Source: Acinetobacter schindleri CIP 107287 (GTDB lineage Bacteria > Pseudomonadota > Gammaproteobacteria > Pseudomonadales > Moraxellaceae). From it: a stretch of DNA of 64,000 bases. Made by a program: the position numbers and the translations under genes. Positions 37,408 through 48,943 of this stretch are shown piece by piece. Where the stretch lies: positions 1 through 64,000 of the forward strand of contig NZ_KB849575.1 in the NCBI RefSeq assembly GCF_000368625.1, given 5' to 3'. The first letter of the stretch is position 1. Each line of letters begins with the position of its first letter. The notes below the pieces were generated by a model. It was not told the origin of the DNA. It did not search any database and saw nothing but the letters and a program-made list of their open reading frames with translations.

Positions 37408-38226
37408 ATGCGCTTGCCTGTTTTAACGTTTGATATTGAAACCCAGACCGATCTTAAGTCAGGCGCACATCTGTTTGGCCTGGACCTGCCGGAACAAAGC
37501 CTGGATCAGGCCCTGACCAAACTGCGTCGTCAGGAATCGGGTTCTGATTTTCAGCGTCTGCCACTACATGAAATTGTCTGTATTTCCGGACTGTGGATTG
37601 ATGAGCAGGGCATGAAACTGTTTTCCTTTAGTCGGGAACAGAATTCAGAAGCTGAAATTTTACGAAAATTTTTATCGATTTTCGATAAGCGTCATCCAAC
37701 CCTAGTGAGTTGGAATGGTTCACAATTTGATTTGCCCGTGATTCTTTACCGGGCCATGTACCATGGCTTGTCTGCGCCAAGTCTGTTTGATCAGGGCGAA
37801 ATTGATACGCAAAAGCGCTATAATAATTATCAGAACCGCTACCATCAGCGTCATGTCGATTTGATGGATGTGATGGCCATGTTTCATGCCCGTCATTTCC
37901 AGAAATTGGATGACGTGGCGCACTTGCTCGGTTATCCAGGCAAGCGTGGCGATGGTGGCTACCATGTGCCTGAATATGTGCGCAATCAGGAATGGGACAA
38001 GCTCACCAGCTATTGTGAAGGTGATGTCCTGAATACCTGGCTGGTCTATATTCGCTGGCAGTTGCTAAAGGGACAGTTATTGCTGCCTGATTATCAACAT
38101 CTGGTACAAAGTACGATCCAGTATTTGCAAACGCAACCGCAGCATGCGGACTTTTTATCGGTCTGGCGTGAAACGTCGCGACGGACTGAATTTACTCAAT
38201 TTGATTTTCCCATCTCCACACATTAG
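37408..38226 (+). CDS. Predicted 3'-5' exonuclease (PolB-like DEDD)
   Basis: A 272-residue protein of the DnaQ-like DEDD exonuclease superfamily, of the group related to the proofreading domain of DNA polymerase B. Catalytic positions are visible: Asp and Glu in TFDIETQTD (about 8-16), Asp in SWNGSQFDLPV (about 108-118) and Asp in YCEGDVLNTWL (about 200-210). A role in DNA end processing or repair is likely but undefined. 18 bases after cysM and six bases before rlmD, so probably one operon. Confidence 0.83.
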   Translation: MRLPVLTFDIETQTDLKSGAHLFGLDLPEQSLDQALTKLRRQESGSDFQRLPLHEIVCISGLWIDEQGMKLFSFSREQNSEAEILRKFLSIFDKRHPTLVSWNGSQFDLPVILYRAMYHGLSAPSLFDQGEIDTQKRYNNYQNRYHQRHVDLMDVMAMFHARHFQKLDDVAHLLGYPGKRGDGGYHVPEYVRNQEWDKLTSYCEGDVLNTWLVYIRWQLLKGQLLLPDYQHLVQSTIQYLQTQPQHADFLSVWRETSRRTEFTQFDFPISTH

Positions 38227-38232
38227 GTTTTC

Positions 38233-39609
38233 ATGAAACATCGAGCTCAACCACGGCCCAAGCAGCAACCCGAATACATCTTCCAGGTTGAGTCACTATC
38301 GCACGAGGGGCGTGGCATTGCTCACTATGGTTCACATCCGGACCATCCAGCGGACAAGCACGGTAAAAAAGTTTTTATTCGTTATGCACTGCCCGGTGAA
38401 ACAGTGCGTGCCCGAATCACCCGTGAAGTGAAAAAGCTGGAAGAAGCTGACTCGCTTGAATTGTTGAGTGAAGCCTCAGAAATTCGCATACAGCCCCCTT
38501 GTCCACATTTTGGAAGTTGTGGTGGCTGCAATATGCAGCATATCACTCCGGATGCACAGATTGAGCTCAAACAGAATGTGCTGAAATCGCATCTGCAACA
38601 TTTTGCTGGAATTCAGCCAAATGAATGGCTGGCGCCATTGCGTTCACAGCGTGAAGATTACCGTCGTAAAGCCCGTATTGGCGTACGCTATTTACCTGGT
38701 AAAGACAAGCTGGTGGTGGGATTCCGTGAAAGCCAAAGTAACAAGCTGACTTCGATTGATCGCTGCATGATTCTGGATCGGGAGTTTGGCTCGGTTACAC
38801 GTCTTAAACAATTGCTCCAAAGTCTAAATGGTAAGGCTGACGTTGGTCATATAGAATTGGCCATGGGTGATCAGGAAATCGCATTAGTAGTTCGTGAAAC
38901 TGCACAATTACCTGAACAGGATGTCAACCAATTACGCGAATTTGCGTTACAGAAGGGGTGGCAGCTTTATATTCAGCCAGCAGGTCAAAACCAACTGACG
39001 CGTATTGATCAACCGCAATTGCCTGCGCGGCTGCATTACCGTCTGGATGATTTTGATGTTGAGTTTGGCTTTGATCCGCTAGATTTTACCCAGGTCAATT
39101 CCACAGTAAACCCGCAGATGATACGTCTGGCATGTGATTTGCTACGACTACAACCAGGAGAGCGTGTTCTGGATCTGTTTTGCGAATTAGGAAACTTTTC
39201 CTTGCCATTGGCGCGCTGTGTTGGTGCGAGTGGAAGCGTCGTAGGTGTTGAGGGTAGTGAAGAAATGGTGCAACGTGGTGCGGAAAATGCCAAAATAAAT
39301 GGTATTGCACAACTTTCATTCCATTCGCAGGATTTAACCCAGGATTTTTCGCATCATTCTTGGGCAAATCAGGGTTTTGATGCATTACTAATTGATCCGC
39401 CTCGTTCCGGCGCAGAAGAAGTGATGCAATATATTCCTAAGTTTGGTGCAAAAAGAATCGTTTATGTATCATGTAACCCGGCAACTCTAGCCAGAGATGC
39501 CGGATTGCTGGTACAACAGGGGTATCGTCTGAGCAGGGCAGGTGTGATGGATATGTTCACACATACGGGCCATGTTGAGTCGATTGCCCTGTTCGAAAAA
39601 GAAAATTAA
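38233..39609 (+). CDS. rlmD: 23S rRNA (uracil-1939-C5)-methyltransferase RlmD
   Basis: A 458-residue TrmA/RumA family enzyme. The N-terminal TRAM domain ([14 protein letters not shown]) and four-cysteine iron-sulfur motif [14 protein letters not shown] (about residues 89-102) are present. The catalytic cysteine is in [12 protein letters not shown], the base in the C-terminal [11 protein letters not shown]. It methylates U1939 of 23S rRNA. Oddity: the SAM-binding motif I reads [10 protein letters not shown]; a glycine is usual where Glu318 stands. Followed by relA, as in other gammaproteobacteria. Confidence 0.94.
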   Translation: MKHRAQPRPKQQPEYIFQVESLSHEGRGIAHYGSHPDHPADKHGKKVFIRYALPGETVRARITREVKKLEEADSLELLSEASEIRIQPPCPHFGSCGGCNMQHITPDAQIELKQNVLKSHLQHFAGIQPNEWLAPLRSQREDYRRKARIGVRYLPGKDKLVVGFRESQSNKLTSIDRCMILDREFGSVTRLKQLLQSLNGKADVGHIELAMGDQEIALVVRETAQLPEQDVNQLREFALQKGWQLYIQPAGQNQLTRIDQPQLPARLHYRLDDFDVEFGFDPLDFTQVNSTVNPQMIRLACDLLRLQPGERVLDLFCELGNFSLPLARCVGASGSVVGVEGSEEMVQRGAENAKINGIAQLSFHSQDLTQDFSHHSWANQGFDALLIDPPRSGAEEVMQYIPKFGAKRIVYVSCNPATLARDAGLLVQQGYRLSRAGVMDMFTHTGHVESIALFEKEN

Positions 39610-39653
39610 ATAAACGATTAAAGAGATGATGTATATAAAAGTAGGAGAATGGT

Positions 39654-41963
39654 ATGGTCACAGTACGTGAACAGCTGCCTGGGCGACTGAATGAGTTGTC
39701 ACAGGAGGCGACTGTAGAACATGCCGATCAAGCCCTGCAGGATATGACCGAATGGTTAGATCGTGTACGCGGCATATTAGATGGGAACCCATTAAAACAG
39801 CTCGAAGAAGTCGCCCATCTTACTTTAGAAAATGAGTTAGAAACCACGGTTCAGCATCGCTCCAATACTTTCTATACCGGTATTGAGATGGCGGATATCC
39901 TTGCCCATTTGCATGTCGATGAAGACACTTTGTCTGCAGCCATGCTGTATCGTTCGGTACGTGAAGGTGTCACACCGCTTGCAGACGTACTGGAGAAATT
40001 CGGTGAGAGTGTACATGGCCTGGTGAAAGGCACTCTGTCGATGGGTAAGCTGTCCGAGCTGATTGAAAATAACAAACGTCTGGAAGACCATTTCAATAAT
40101 AACCAGCGCGAGCATTTGACCGGCATTTACAAGATGCTGATCTCAGTCACCGAAGATGTCCGTGTGGTACTGATCAAGTTGGCCGAGCGTACCTATGCAT
40201 TGCGTGAACTGGCGAAATCACCTCGAGACCGTCAGGAACGTGTTGCACGTGAAATTCTGACCATCTACTCGCCACTAGCCCATCGTCTTGGTATTGCCCA
40301 GTTGAAATGGGAGCTGGAAGATCTAGCCTTCCGTTATCTGGCACCAGAACGTTATAAAGAAATTGCTTCTTTACTGAATGAAAAGCGCTTGGAGCGTGAA
40401 CATTATATTCAGTTTGTGATCGACAAGTTGCGTGGTGAACTGGCTGAGCATGGCATTGAGGCCGAAATTACCGGTCGGGTCAAACACATTTATTCGATTT
40501 ATCGAAAAATGAAGAGTAAGGATCTGAGCTTCGATCAGCTCTATGATATCCGTGCTGTACGTGTCCTGGTAAATTCAGTACCTGAGTGTTATCACACTTT
40601 AGGTATCGTACATCAGATCTGGCGTCATATTCCGCACCAGTTTGACGACTATATTACCAATCCGAAAGCCAATGGTTATCGCTCACTGCATACTGCCGTA
40701 ATTGCAGAAAACAAATCGCTTGAAGTGCAGATTCGTACCTATCACATGCACGAAGAGGCAGAGTTAGGAGTATGTTCACACTTTAACTATAAGGAAGGGG
40801 CAAAAACCACAGACCATTCCTTTAACCATCGTCTACATTCTTTACGTGCCGTATTGGAGCATTACCAGGAACGTAATGATGCCAGTGCACATAAAGATTC
40901 TGAGGCAGAAGTTGAGAATTTTGAACAGATTCAAGACTTTGAAGGCTTTGAGAAAATCTATGTGTTTAGCCGCGATGGAGATATTAAAGAATTGCCGCGT
41001 GGCTCAACAGTCTTGGATTTTGCCTATCATGTCCATACCGAAGTGGGTAACAAGTGCTATGCCGCACGAGTGAACCAGCGCTATGTGCCGCTGACTTATA
41101 CTCTGAAAACCGGGGAACAGGTCGAGATTCTGACCAAAAAAGACCGTGAGCCAAACCGTGACTGGCTGGTGAACTCGCTTGGTTATATCAAGACTGCACG
41201 TGCACGTGACAAGTTACGTCACTGGTTCCGTCAGCAGGATCGCAGCAAGAATCTGGAAGTTGGCCGTGAGATTTTGAATAAAGAACTCTCACGTCTGGCA
41301 ATTCACCCGAAATCGATCGACTTGGGCGATTATTGCAATCACTTTAATGTGAAGAGTGGCGAAGACATTCTGATTGGTATCGTAAATGGCGATATCAGCC
41401 TGCATGCGCTGATCAATCAGGTGAATCGCCATATGCACCTGGATCAGGATGAACCTGAACTGGTACTGAAGCCGGCGCTGAATCCACGTGCCAGTCATAC
41501 TTTGTCTGCTCATGGTATTCTGATTGATGGCTTAGACAATGTTGAACTACATGTGGCGCAATGCTGTCAGCCTGTACATGGCGAGTCGATTGGGGGCTAT
41601 ATCACGCTCAATCGTGGAGTAAGCATCCATAAGGTGGCGTGTCCGGATTATGTGCGTATGATTTCGCAGGAACCAGAACGTGCCGTAGAAGCTGATTGGG
41701 AAATGCAGCCAACCCGTGGTCAGAGTGTCCAGATTGTAGTAGAAGCTTATGACCGCCGTGGCCTGCTCAAAGATCTGACGCAAGTGATCTTCTCTGATCA
41801 GATCAATATCCGTCAGGTAAATACCATTTCAGAAGCTGATGGTATTGCCAATATGAAACTATTGATCGAAGTCAAAGGTCTGGCCCAGCTGTCCAAACTG
41901 CTGGCTCGATTAGAACAGCAGCCAGGGATTATCAGTGCCCGTCGTTTGGTACAAGGTAATTAA
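39654..41963 (+). CDS. relA: GTP pyrophosphokinase RelA
   Basis: A 769-residue (p)ppGpp synthetase. Domains: N-terminal degenerate hydrolase region without the HD pair (LSAAMLYRSVREG stands where an HD motif would be), synthetase domain with RVKHIYSIYRKMKSK and YDIRAVRVLV, then a TGS domain (KIYVFSRDGDIKELPRGSTVLDF, about 425-450), zinc-finger-like helical region (VAQCCQPVHGE) and C-terminal ACT. It senses uncharged tRNA on the ribosome and launches the stringent response. AGTAGGAGAA precedes the ATG. Confidence 0.95.
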   Translation: MVTVREQLPGRLNELSQEATVEHADQALQDMTEWLDRVRGILDGNPLKQLEEVAHLTLENELETTVQHRSNTFYTGIEMADILAHLHVDEDTLSAAMLYRSVREGVTPLADVLEKFGESVHGLVKGTLSMGKLSELIENNKRLEDHFNNNQREHLTGIYKMLISVTEDVRVVLIKLAERTYALRELAKSPRDRQERVAREILTIYSPLAHRLGIAQLKWELEDLAFRYLAPERYKEIASLLNEKRLEREHYIQFVIDKLRGELAEHGIEAEITGRVKHIYSIYRKMKSKDLSFDQLYDIRAVRVLVNSVPECYHTLGIVHQIWRHIPHQFDDYITNPKANGYRSLHTAVIAENKSLEVQIRTYHMHEEAELGVCSHFNYKEGAKTTDHSFNHRLHSLRAVLEHYQERNDASAHKDSEAEVENFEQIQDFEGFEKIYVFSRDGDIKELPRGSTVLDFAYHVHTEVGNKCYAARVNQRYVPLTYTLKTGEQVEILTKKDREPNRDWLVNSLGYIKTARARDKLRHWFRQQDRSKNLEVGREILNKELSRLAIHPKSIDLGDYCNHFNVKSGEDILIGIVNGDISLHALINQVNRHMHLDQDEPELVLKPALNPRASHTLSAHGILIDGLDNVELHVAQCCQPVHGESIGGYITLNRGVSIHKVACPDYVRMISQEPERAVEADWEMQPTRGQSVQIVVEAYDRRGLLKDLTQVIFSDQINIRQVNTISEADGIANMKLLIEVKGLAQLSKLLARLEQQPGIISARRLVQGN

Positions 41964-41985
41964 ATCTACTGATTAATTTGTCTAG

Positions 41986-42016
41986 AAAAGCCTGCCATTT
42001 ATTGGTGGGCTTTTTT
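41986..42016 (+). terminator. Terminator after relA
   Basis: aaaagcctgcca-tttat-tggtgggctttttt, imperfect stem with a T run. Confidence 0.82.
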
Positions 42017-42066
42017 ATTGTAAGGTGCTCAGTAGCACTTAATAAAAATGAAGTCACCCAATTGCG

Positions 42067-42717
42067 ATGAGTACGACAGAACTATTTGAACGTAGACGGG
42101 AAAATCTGAGCAGGATCATTGATCAATGGATTGCCAGTCAGCGCTTTAAAACAGGCAAAGAGATCTGTGAATATTATGGCCTGTCTGCGACTTATGTCGC
42201 TCAGTTACTGAATAGCAAGCGCCAGATTGGAGAAAAGGCGGCTCGGGAACTGGAACAGCAACTCGGCTTGAAATCCATGAGTCTGGATCAGCAAGAGCTT
42301 CAGATAGAACAAGTAAAAAATACTCTGGTTCCTCATTTATATAGCATGCAGGCGGTGGAGCAGGAACTGTTTTGCTTAAAGCCTCTGAATGCTGTTCATT
42401 ATGAAATAGAGCCTACTATTCAGTTGCAGGCGAATCACTATGCGATACAGATTAATGGTGAAGCCTATGCACCTACACTAAAATCGGGTTGGTGGTTGCT
42501 ATGTGACCGTCAGCAGTCAGCTCAAACAGCTGATTGGCTTTGCATACAGTTCATCAATAAATTCTGTTTAATTTTAGAATTACAGCGAGAAACTGAGCAG
42601 GAGTTACAATGTCAAAGTCTGGATGGCAAACGTCAGGTTCGTTTTCAGAAACAGGACGTTCAGCAAGCTGAGGTAGTGATCGCCATCCTGCATCCAGAAC
42701 AGATTCAACGGCGATAA
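42067..42717 (+). CDS. S24/LexA-like transcriptional regulator lacking the catalytic Ser
   Basis: A 216-residue protein. N-terminal helix-turn-helix of the XRE type (EICEYYGLSATYVAQLLNSK, about residues 33-52). The C-terminal ~120 residues look like the S24 domain of phage-repressor-like regulators (YAIQINGEAYAPTLKSGWWLLCD). In active S24 proteins the equivalent of EAYAP is usually (D/N)SMxP with Ser as nucleophile; here it is Ala-Tyr, so self-cleavage is unlikely. It may bind DNA without being SOS-inducible. Monocistronic, between relA and secF. Confidence 0.75.
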   Translation: MSTTELFERRRENLSRIIDQWIASQRFKTGKEICEYYGLSATYVAQLLNSKRQIGEKAARELEQQLGLKSMSLDQQELQIEQVKNTLVPHLYSMQAVEQELFCLKPLNAVHYEIEPTIQLQANHYAIQINGEAYAPTLKSGWWLLCDRQQSAQTADWLCIQFINKFCLILELQRETEQELQCQSLDGKRQVRFQKQDVQQAEVVIAILHPEQIQRR

Positions 42718-42743
42718 AAAAGCCCATCTGTAGATGGGCTTTT
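42718..42743. terminator. Convergent terminator
   Basis: aaaagcccatct-gt-agatgggctttt, perfect stem between a plus-strand regulator and the minus-strand sec operon. Confidence 0.85.
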
Positions 42744-42766
42744 CATATTTTAAAAGAAGGCTGAAA

Positions 42767-43738
42767 TTATGGAATTTCGTTTTCTTCCTCAAACTCAGGT
42801 TTCACTTGCACAATGAAATCCTGACGGTTCAGGCCACGCCATAAAGCAAAGGCTGTACCGATATAGATGGATGAATAGGTACCTACAAAAACACCAACAA
42901 ACATTGCGATCGAGAACCATTTCAAACCATCACCACCCATGATCATCATGGCTACGACTACCAGCAATAACGTCATAGAGGTATGAATGGTACGACGTAA
43001 AGTTTCAGTCAAGGCAATATTGATGATTTCCAATGGTTCAGCACCACGGATTTTACGGAAGTTTTCACGAATACGGTCAGAGACCACGATGTTATCGTTG
43101 AGTGAGAAGCCGATAATCGCCAACAACGCTGCCAGTACGGTCAGGTCGAATGGCCATTGCATCATGGCAAAGATACCCAGTGTCACCACGATATCGTGGA
43201 ACAAGGACAGTACTGCACCAATCGCCAGCTTGAATTCAAAGCGGATGGTGACATAAACCAGCATCAGCAGCAGGGCAAGGGCAACCGCACCTGCAGAACG
43301 CACGTACAGCTCATTACCGACCTGACCACCAACCACATCAACTTTTGGTACTTCAGCTGCATTACCTGGCAGCTGAACTGCTGTGGTAATGGCTTTGGTC
43401 AAGTCTTCTGCTTCAACATCTTCCTGAACAGGCATACGCACCATCAGGTCACGATCTGACCCTAAGGTTTGTACCACAGCATCATTAAAACCAGCTTCAC
43501 TCAATGCCTGAGTAACTGATTCTGGCTGAACCGGATTAGTATAGTTCAGCTCTGCTGCCACACCACCAGTAAAGTCCAGACCCAGGTTCAAGCCTTTAGT
43601 GGCAATAAAGAAGATGCTGGCAACCGTTAATAAAATTGAAAACAATGCCGCAGGCAAAGCAATTTTCATAAACGGGATAACACGTTCGTGATCCGGGCGG
43701 CCGTATTGTTTTGAATTAGGTTGAGTATTCTCAGTCAT
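42767..43738 (-). CDS. secF: Protein translocase subunit SecF
   Basis: A 323-residue inner-membrane protein with six helices and a periplasmic domain. Conserved GLNLGLDFTGGVAAEL near residue 50 and the late NDNIVVSDRIRENFRK segment identify SecF. With SecD it uses the proton motive force to help proteins leave the SecYEG channel on the periplasmic side. 11 bases follow secD. Confidence 0.96.
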   Translation of the reverse strand: MTENTQPNSKQYGRPDHERVIPFMKIALPAALFSILLTVASIFFIATKGLNLGLDFTGGVAAELNYTNPVQPESVTQALSEAGFNDAVVQTLGSDRDLMVRMPVQEDVEAEDLTKAITTAVQLPGNAAEVPKVDVVGGQVGNELYVRSAGAVALALLLMLVYVTIRFEFKLAIGAVLSLFHDIVVTLGIFAMMQWPFDLTVLAALLAIIGFSLNDNIVVSDRIRENFRKIRGAEPLEIINIALTETLRRTIHTSMTLLLVVVAMMIMGGDGLKWFSIAMFVGVFVGTYSSIYIGTAFALWRGLNRQDFIVQVKPEFEEENEIP

Positions 43739-43749
43739 CAGTGATCTCC

Positions 43750-45648
43750 TTAAATGCTCAACTTTTTCAAGTTACGTTTTTTGCCATAGATGATCTGTAC
43801 AATCGCACGAGTTACAGTAATTGCTGTAAACATCGAGCAGACAATACCAATCATCAGGGTCACGGCAAAGCCTTTGATCGGGCCGGTACCAATCGCGAAC
43901 AGAATGAACGCCACCAGGAAGGTAGTTAAGTTCGAGTCGAAAATGGTGTTATAGGCTCGGTCATAACCGGCCACAATCGCCTGTTTCGGCGAAGCGCCCC
44001 ATTTCATTTCTTCCCGTATTCGTTCACAGATCAGGACGTTGGCATCGACCGCCATACCAATGGTAATCACGATACCGGCAATACCTGGAAGGGTAAGCGA
44101 AGCACCAATCCATGACATGACTGTCAGGATCATCGCCAGGTTAAATACCAGCGCAAAGTTGGCAATCACACCAAACAGACGGAAGAACACGACCATCCAG
44201 ATCGCCACCAAGATAAAGCCGATTTGGGTAGACAATACACCTTTATCAATGTTTTCCTGACCCAGACTTGGACCAATCACACGTTCTTCAACAAAGTACA
44301 TTGGCGCGGCCAGTGCACCGGCACGTAACATCAAGGCAAGTTCAGATGCTTCCTGTGGAGAATCCAGACCGGTAATACGGAACTGAGAGCCCAATACCGC
44401 CTGAATGGTTGCCGCGTTAATTACCACAGATTCGGTATATGGCGTACGAACTTCAGTTTGCTGACCTGTTGCAGGATCTTCAACATAGCTGATCTTCTGC
44501 TTGTTCTCGATGAACAGTACAGCCATACGTTTGCCAACGGCATTACGTGTGGCATCCGACATGAGCTTACCGCCCGCAGCATCGAGGGTAATGTTCACCT
44601 CAGCACCACCAGTGTCCTGGCTAAAGCCACTTGAGGCATTTTGAACACGTTCACCCGTCAGAATACGGGTACGGTTCAGCAATAACTGACGACCGCTGTC
44701 CAGAGATTCATAAGCAAATGCTTCAGTACCAGGGGGCAATGTACCTGCTGCCTGACCCGTATATGGATCGATATATTGATCGTTCAGATCTGAGACCAGA
44801 CGGAACTCGAGGTTTGCAGTACGGCCAAGGACACGTTTTGCCTCAGCAGTATCCTGAACACCAGGAAGTTCAACCACAATACGGTTGCTGCCCTGAGTTT
44901 GTACCAGTGCTTCAGCCACACCTAGCTCGTTAATACGGTTACGTAGTGTGGTTAAGTTCTGGTTGACTGCATAGCTTTCAATTTCCTGCTTACGCACATC
45001 GGTATAGTTCAGGCGCAGGGTAGATCCGGTATCCGTCGCTACAGCCTGCTGGGTGAACTCATTGTCATTACGGCGCAGAAAGTCCATTACCGCAGAACGA
45101 TCATCATTATTGGCAAACTGCATGGTAATGGTGTTGTTGCTAAGGGTCAGGCTGTTGAATTTCAGATTGTTATCACGTAATTGACGACGCAGGTCAGTTG
45201 CCGATGTTTCCATACGCTGCGCAATCGCCTTGTCCATATCCACTTCTAGCAGGAAGTGAACACCACCACGTAAATCCAGGCCCAGCTTCATTGGCTTGGC
45301 GCCAATTTTTTGCAGCCATTCTGGTGTTGTTGGTGCAAGGTTCAATGCTACAACATAATCATCGCCCAGGCCGCGACGCAGTGCTTCCTTGGCTTTGAGC
45401 TGTGCTTCGCTAGAATCAACACGAAGTAAGGCCGCATTGTTGCTGAAGCTGTTGTCATGAGTTGCAATATTTTCAGTTTTTAATAATTGCTCTGCTCTTT
45501 GTACGATGCCCGCATCGATCTGAGTGCCGGCTTTGGCACCCGAAATCTGTACGGCAGGTTCATCTGGATACAAACTAGGCAGGGCATATAATGTACTGAT
45601 CGCCAGGACAACCAGGATCAGTACATATTTCCATGCTGGGTAACGCAT
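43750..45648 (-). CDS. secD: Protein translocase subunit SecD
   Basis: A 632-residue partner of SecF, with one N-terminal helix, a large periplasmic P1 domain (LGLDLRGGVHFLLEVD) and five C-terminal helices (GIAGIVITIGMAVDANVLI, then CERIREEMK). Full length for the family. It stands between yajC and secF in the usual order. Confidence 0.96.
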   Translation of the reverse strand: MRYPAWKYVLILVVLAISTLYALPSLYPDEPAVQISGAKAGTQIDAGIVQRAEQLLKTENIATHDNSFSNNAALLRVDSSEAQLKAKEALRRGLGDDYVVALNLAPTTPEWLQKIGAKPMKLGLDLRGGVHFLLEVDMDKAIAQRMETSATDLRRQLRDNNLKFNSLTLSNNTITMQFANNDDRSAVMDFLRRNDNEFTQQAVATDTGSTLRLNYTDVRKQEIESYAVNQNLTTLRNRINELGVAEALVQTQGSNRIVVELPGVQDTAEAKRVLGRTANLEFRLVSDLNDQYIDPYTGQAAGTLPPGTEAFAYESLDSGRQLLLNRTRILTGERVQNASSGFSQDTGGAEVNITLDAAGGKLMSDATRNAVGKRMAVLFIENKQKISYVEDPATGQQTEVRTPYTESVVINAATIQAVLGSQFRITGLDSPQEASELALMLRAGALAAPMYFVEERVIGPSLGQENIDKGVLSTQIGFILVAIWMVVFFRLFGVIANFALVFNLAMILTVMSWIGASLTLPGIAGIVITIGMAVDANVLICERIREEMKWGASPKQAIVAGYDRAYNTIFDSNLTTFLVAFILFAIGTGPIKGFAVTLMIGIVCSMFTAITVTRAIVQIIYGKKRNLKKLSI

Positions 45649-45700
45649 TTGTTTTCTTCTTAAAATTAAAAAGTCGTGCAGGGAGCACGACTTCTTTTGA

Positions 45701-46030
45701 TTAAATGTTATTTAAAGTGCCTTCAGGAAGTACTGAGACCACGCTCGCACGCTGAACTTTTACTTCTACGCCACGGTTGAGTTCAACCACAGCAAAGTCA
45801 CCTTCAATTTTTGTGATTCTGCCCATTAAGCCGCCTGCAAATACCACTTCGCTACCAACACCCAGACTTTCAATCAGTGCACGATGTTCTTTGGCACGTT
45901 TAGATTGAGGACGCCAGATCAGGAAATAGAAGATTGCTACGAATACCGCAATCATCAAAAGGTTCGCCATCAGGCTTGGTTGTTGTGCAGCTTCACCTGC
46001 AGCGTGAGCAGTCGAAATAAATAGGCTCAT
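45701..46030 (-). CDS. yajC: Sec translocase accessory subunit YajC
   Basis: A 109-residue small protein with one membrane helix (LLMIAVFVAIFYFLIW) followed by a basic RPQSKRAKEHR and a compact domain with GSEVVFAGGLMGRITKIEGDF. It associates with SecDF. AGGAAAA precedes the ATG. Confidence 0.96.
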   Translation of the reverse strand: MSLFISTAHAAGEAAQQPSLMANLLMIAVFVAIFYFLIWRPQSKRAKEHRALIESLGVGSEVVFAGGLMGRITKIEGDFAVVELNRGVEVKVQRASVVSVLPEGTLNNI

Positions 46031-46132
46031 TTACATTTTCCTAAACTAAAAATGGTTAATTAACTGAATGATAATAAATTGACTTGTTCTGCAATTTACC
46101 TTGTCTTTTTCTTTAGCGCAAATACTGAAAGA

Positions 46133-47275
<1,143 letters not shown>

Positions 47276-47422
47276 TCAAGGCGAAAAAACAGTTCGCTGA
47301 TTGTTAATGCTAAAACCGGCTATTTTCCTTGATTCTGACCGTAAACACCAGCGCTCCATCCAGTCCGGGCTGTTTTATTTATGTTGCCTGTATGAATAAA
47401 AAATGAAGAATAAGCTTGTGAT

Positions 47423-48240
47423 CTAACGTTCAAACTGGCTGATGTGCTCCTGAATTTCCGCTTGTGTCATGGCACAACTGCCATCAATTTCAGTTGCCAT
47501 CGCTGCGATATGCTGGATCAGTTTCTGGATATAAAAATTGGCATCGACAAAATGCGGTTCCAGGGTCAGTAAATAGGCCTGATGGGCAACATGTAAATAA
47601 TCATAAGCTTCTAACTTGACCAGCTGCGCCAGATCAATCAGCAGATCTTTATCGTTCTGGTTTAGCTTAAATGACTTTGACATGGCAGGTTGATTGGCAG
47701 GCTGTTTGCTGAACAGAAACTGTTGTCTTAATGGACTTTCCTGATTTAGAGAAATAGCCGATTGGAATTCTATTTGTGGCTGTGTTGGCATATGGATAAA
47801 AAACACAATCCGGTTTAAGTCCAAGCCATAATCCTGTTCTAAAGCATCACGTGCCTGTTGAAAGAGCTTTAAAAGTACATCCAGCGTATTGGCCTGATCG
47901 GTCTTGCTATGTTCCAGCAAAGGGTTGCCGAAACTATGCTGGTTCTTGAAATAGCTGTCCAGCAGTGCACGAAACTGCGTCATACCGTTATTAGAACTGT
48001 GGACGGTACGGTAACGCCATTTCGCTGCATTCCAGCGTTCAGTTTCAGGCAGATACTGTGCACGATCTTCCTGATCATTAAAAATACTACGTTCGGTTGA
48101 TATGGCGAGGTAATCCACTCGCAGAAACTCGTCATAGACCAGGGGCTACAGGCATATATTCCGTCGTCACTATAATGATCATAGAGTTGATACAACTCCT
48201 TGATCAGGACTTCCTTTAAGGTATCGAGATGATCCAGCAT
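47423..48240 (-). pseudogene. DUF4303-like protein gene with a frameshift
   Basis: Two frames make one protein. From ATG 48240 the first frame gives MLDHLDTLKEVLIKELYQLY...DDGIYACSP; a one-base slip in the G4 run at 48142-48145 then puts reading into the frame LVYDEFLRVDYLAISTER...RWNAAKWRYR that runs to 47423. Adding one base restores ~272 residues. The segments GIYACS...VYDEF and RWNAAKWRYR resemble DUF4303 proteins, whose function is unknown; some occur beside toxin or polymorphic-immunity genes. Without correction the second half would start internally (TTG/ATG near 48118). A sequencing error in the homopolymer is possible. Confidence 0.6.
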
Positions 48241-48352
48241 AGTTTTTAATTCTTTATTTTTATTCTGAAGCAAAATGCCTTATCTGGAATCTCCTGATTC
48301 ATCGCTAAGGCAGTTAGGTATTTCTTATCATCGCATAAATATACGTCAGGGT

Positions 48353-48919
48353 TTAAAAATTCGGACGATAGTCAAAACTTTGGGTCACGGCCTGATCGCG
48401 GAAAGGACGCACAGCTTTCTTTTGTAGCAGCATGTTATTGACTATATTATGCGGGAAAACCTGAATCTGGTTATTAAACAGTTCAACATTACGATTATAG
48501 ATACTGATTGCGGCACCGACATTTTCATTCTGTTCTTCAATTTCGTTCATCATTTTCAGATAAATTTCATTGGCTTTCAATTCAGGATAGTTTTCGATCA
48601 CCACATTCAGGTTATGCATCAGTTCCCGGTTCAGGCTTTCGATCCGTTGTAATTGCCGAATATCGGCATCTTTAATATTCAGGTTCATGATGTTCTGACG
48701 CAGTTCAGTCACTTTCTCCAGCGTGCCTTTTTCGAAACTGGAATACTGTTCGACCAAAGGTTGCAGGCCATCTAGAATTTTCAGTTTCTGCCGTTCATAG
48801 CTGGCAACATCAGACCATGCCCGAATTGTGGCATTATGATAACGTACGATGCTGTTACGGATCATGATGATGGCAACAATCAGCAGAATCGGGATAATGA
48901 CAAAAACAACAAATCCCAT
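48353..48919 (-). CDS. LemA family protein
   Basis: A 188-residue protein with one N-terminal membrane helix (GFVVFVIIPILLIVAIIMI) followed by the long helical hairpin typical of LemA, and the conserved NxxVRLFNxxIQxFP-like region here IYNRNVELFNNQIQVFP with NIVN after. LemA proteins are exposed outside the cytosolic membrane and have no settled function. 24 bases after the following membrane-protein gene on the same strand. Confidence 0.87.
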   Translation of the reverse strand: MGFVVFVIIPILLIVAIIMIRNSIVRYHNATIRAWSDVASYERQKLKILDGLQPLVEQYSSFEKGTLEKVTELRQNIMNLNIKDADIRQLQRIESLNRELMHNLNVVIENYPELKANEIYLKMMNEIEEQNENVGAAISIYNRNVELFNNQIQVFPHNIVNNMLLQKKAVRPFRDQAVTQSFDYRPNF

Positions 48920-48943
48920 AAAAGCAGTCCCCAGAGAAAATAA

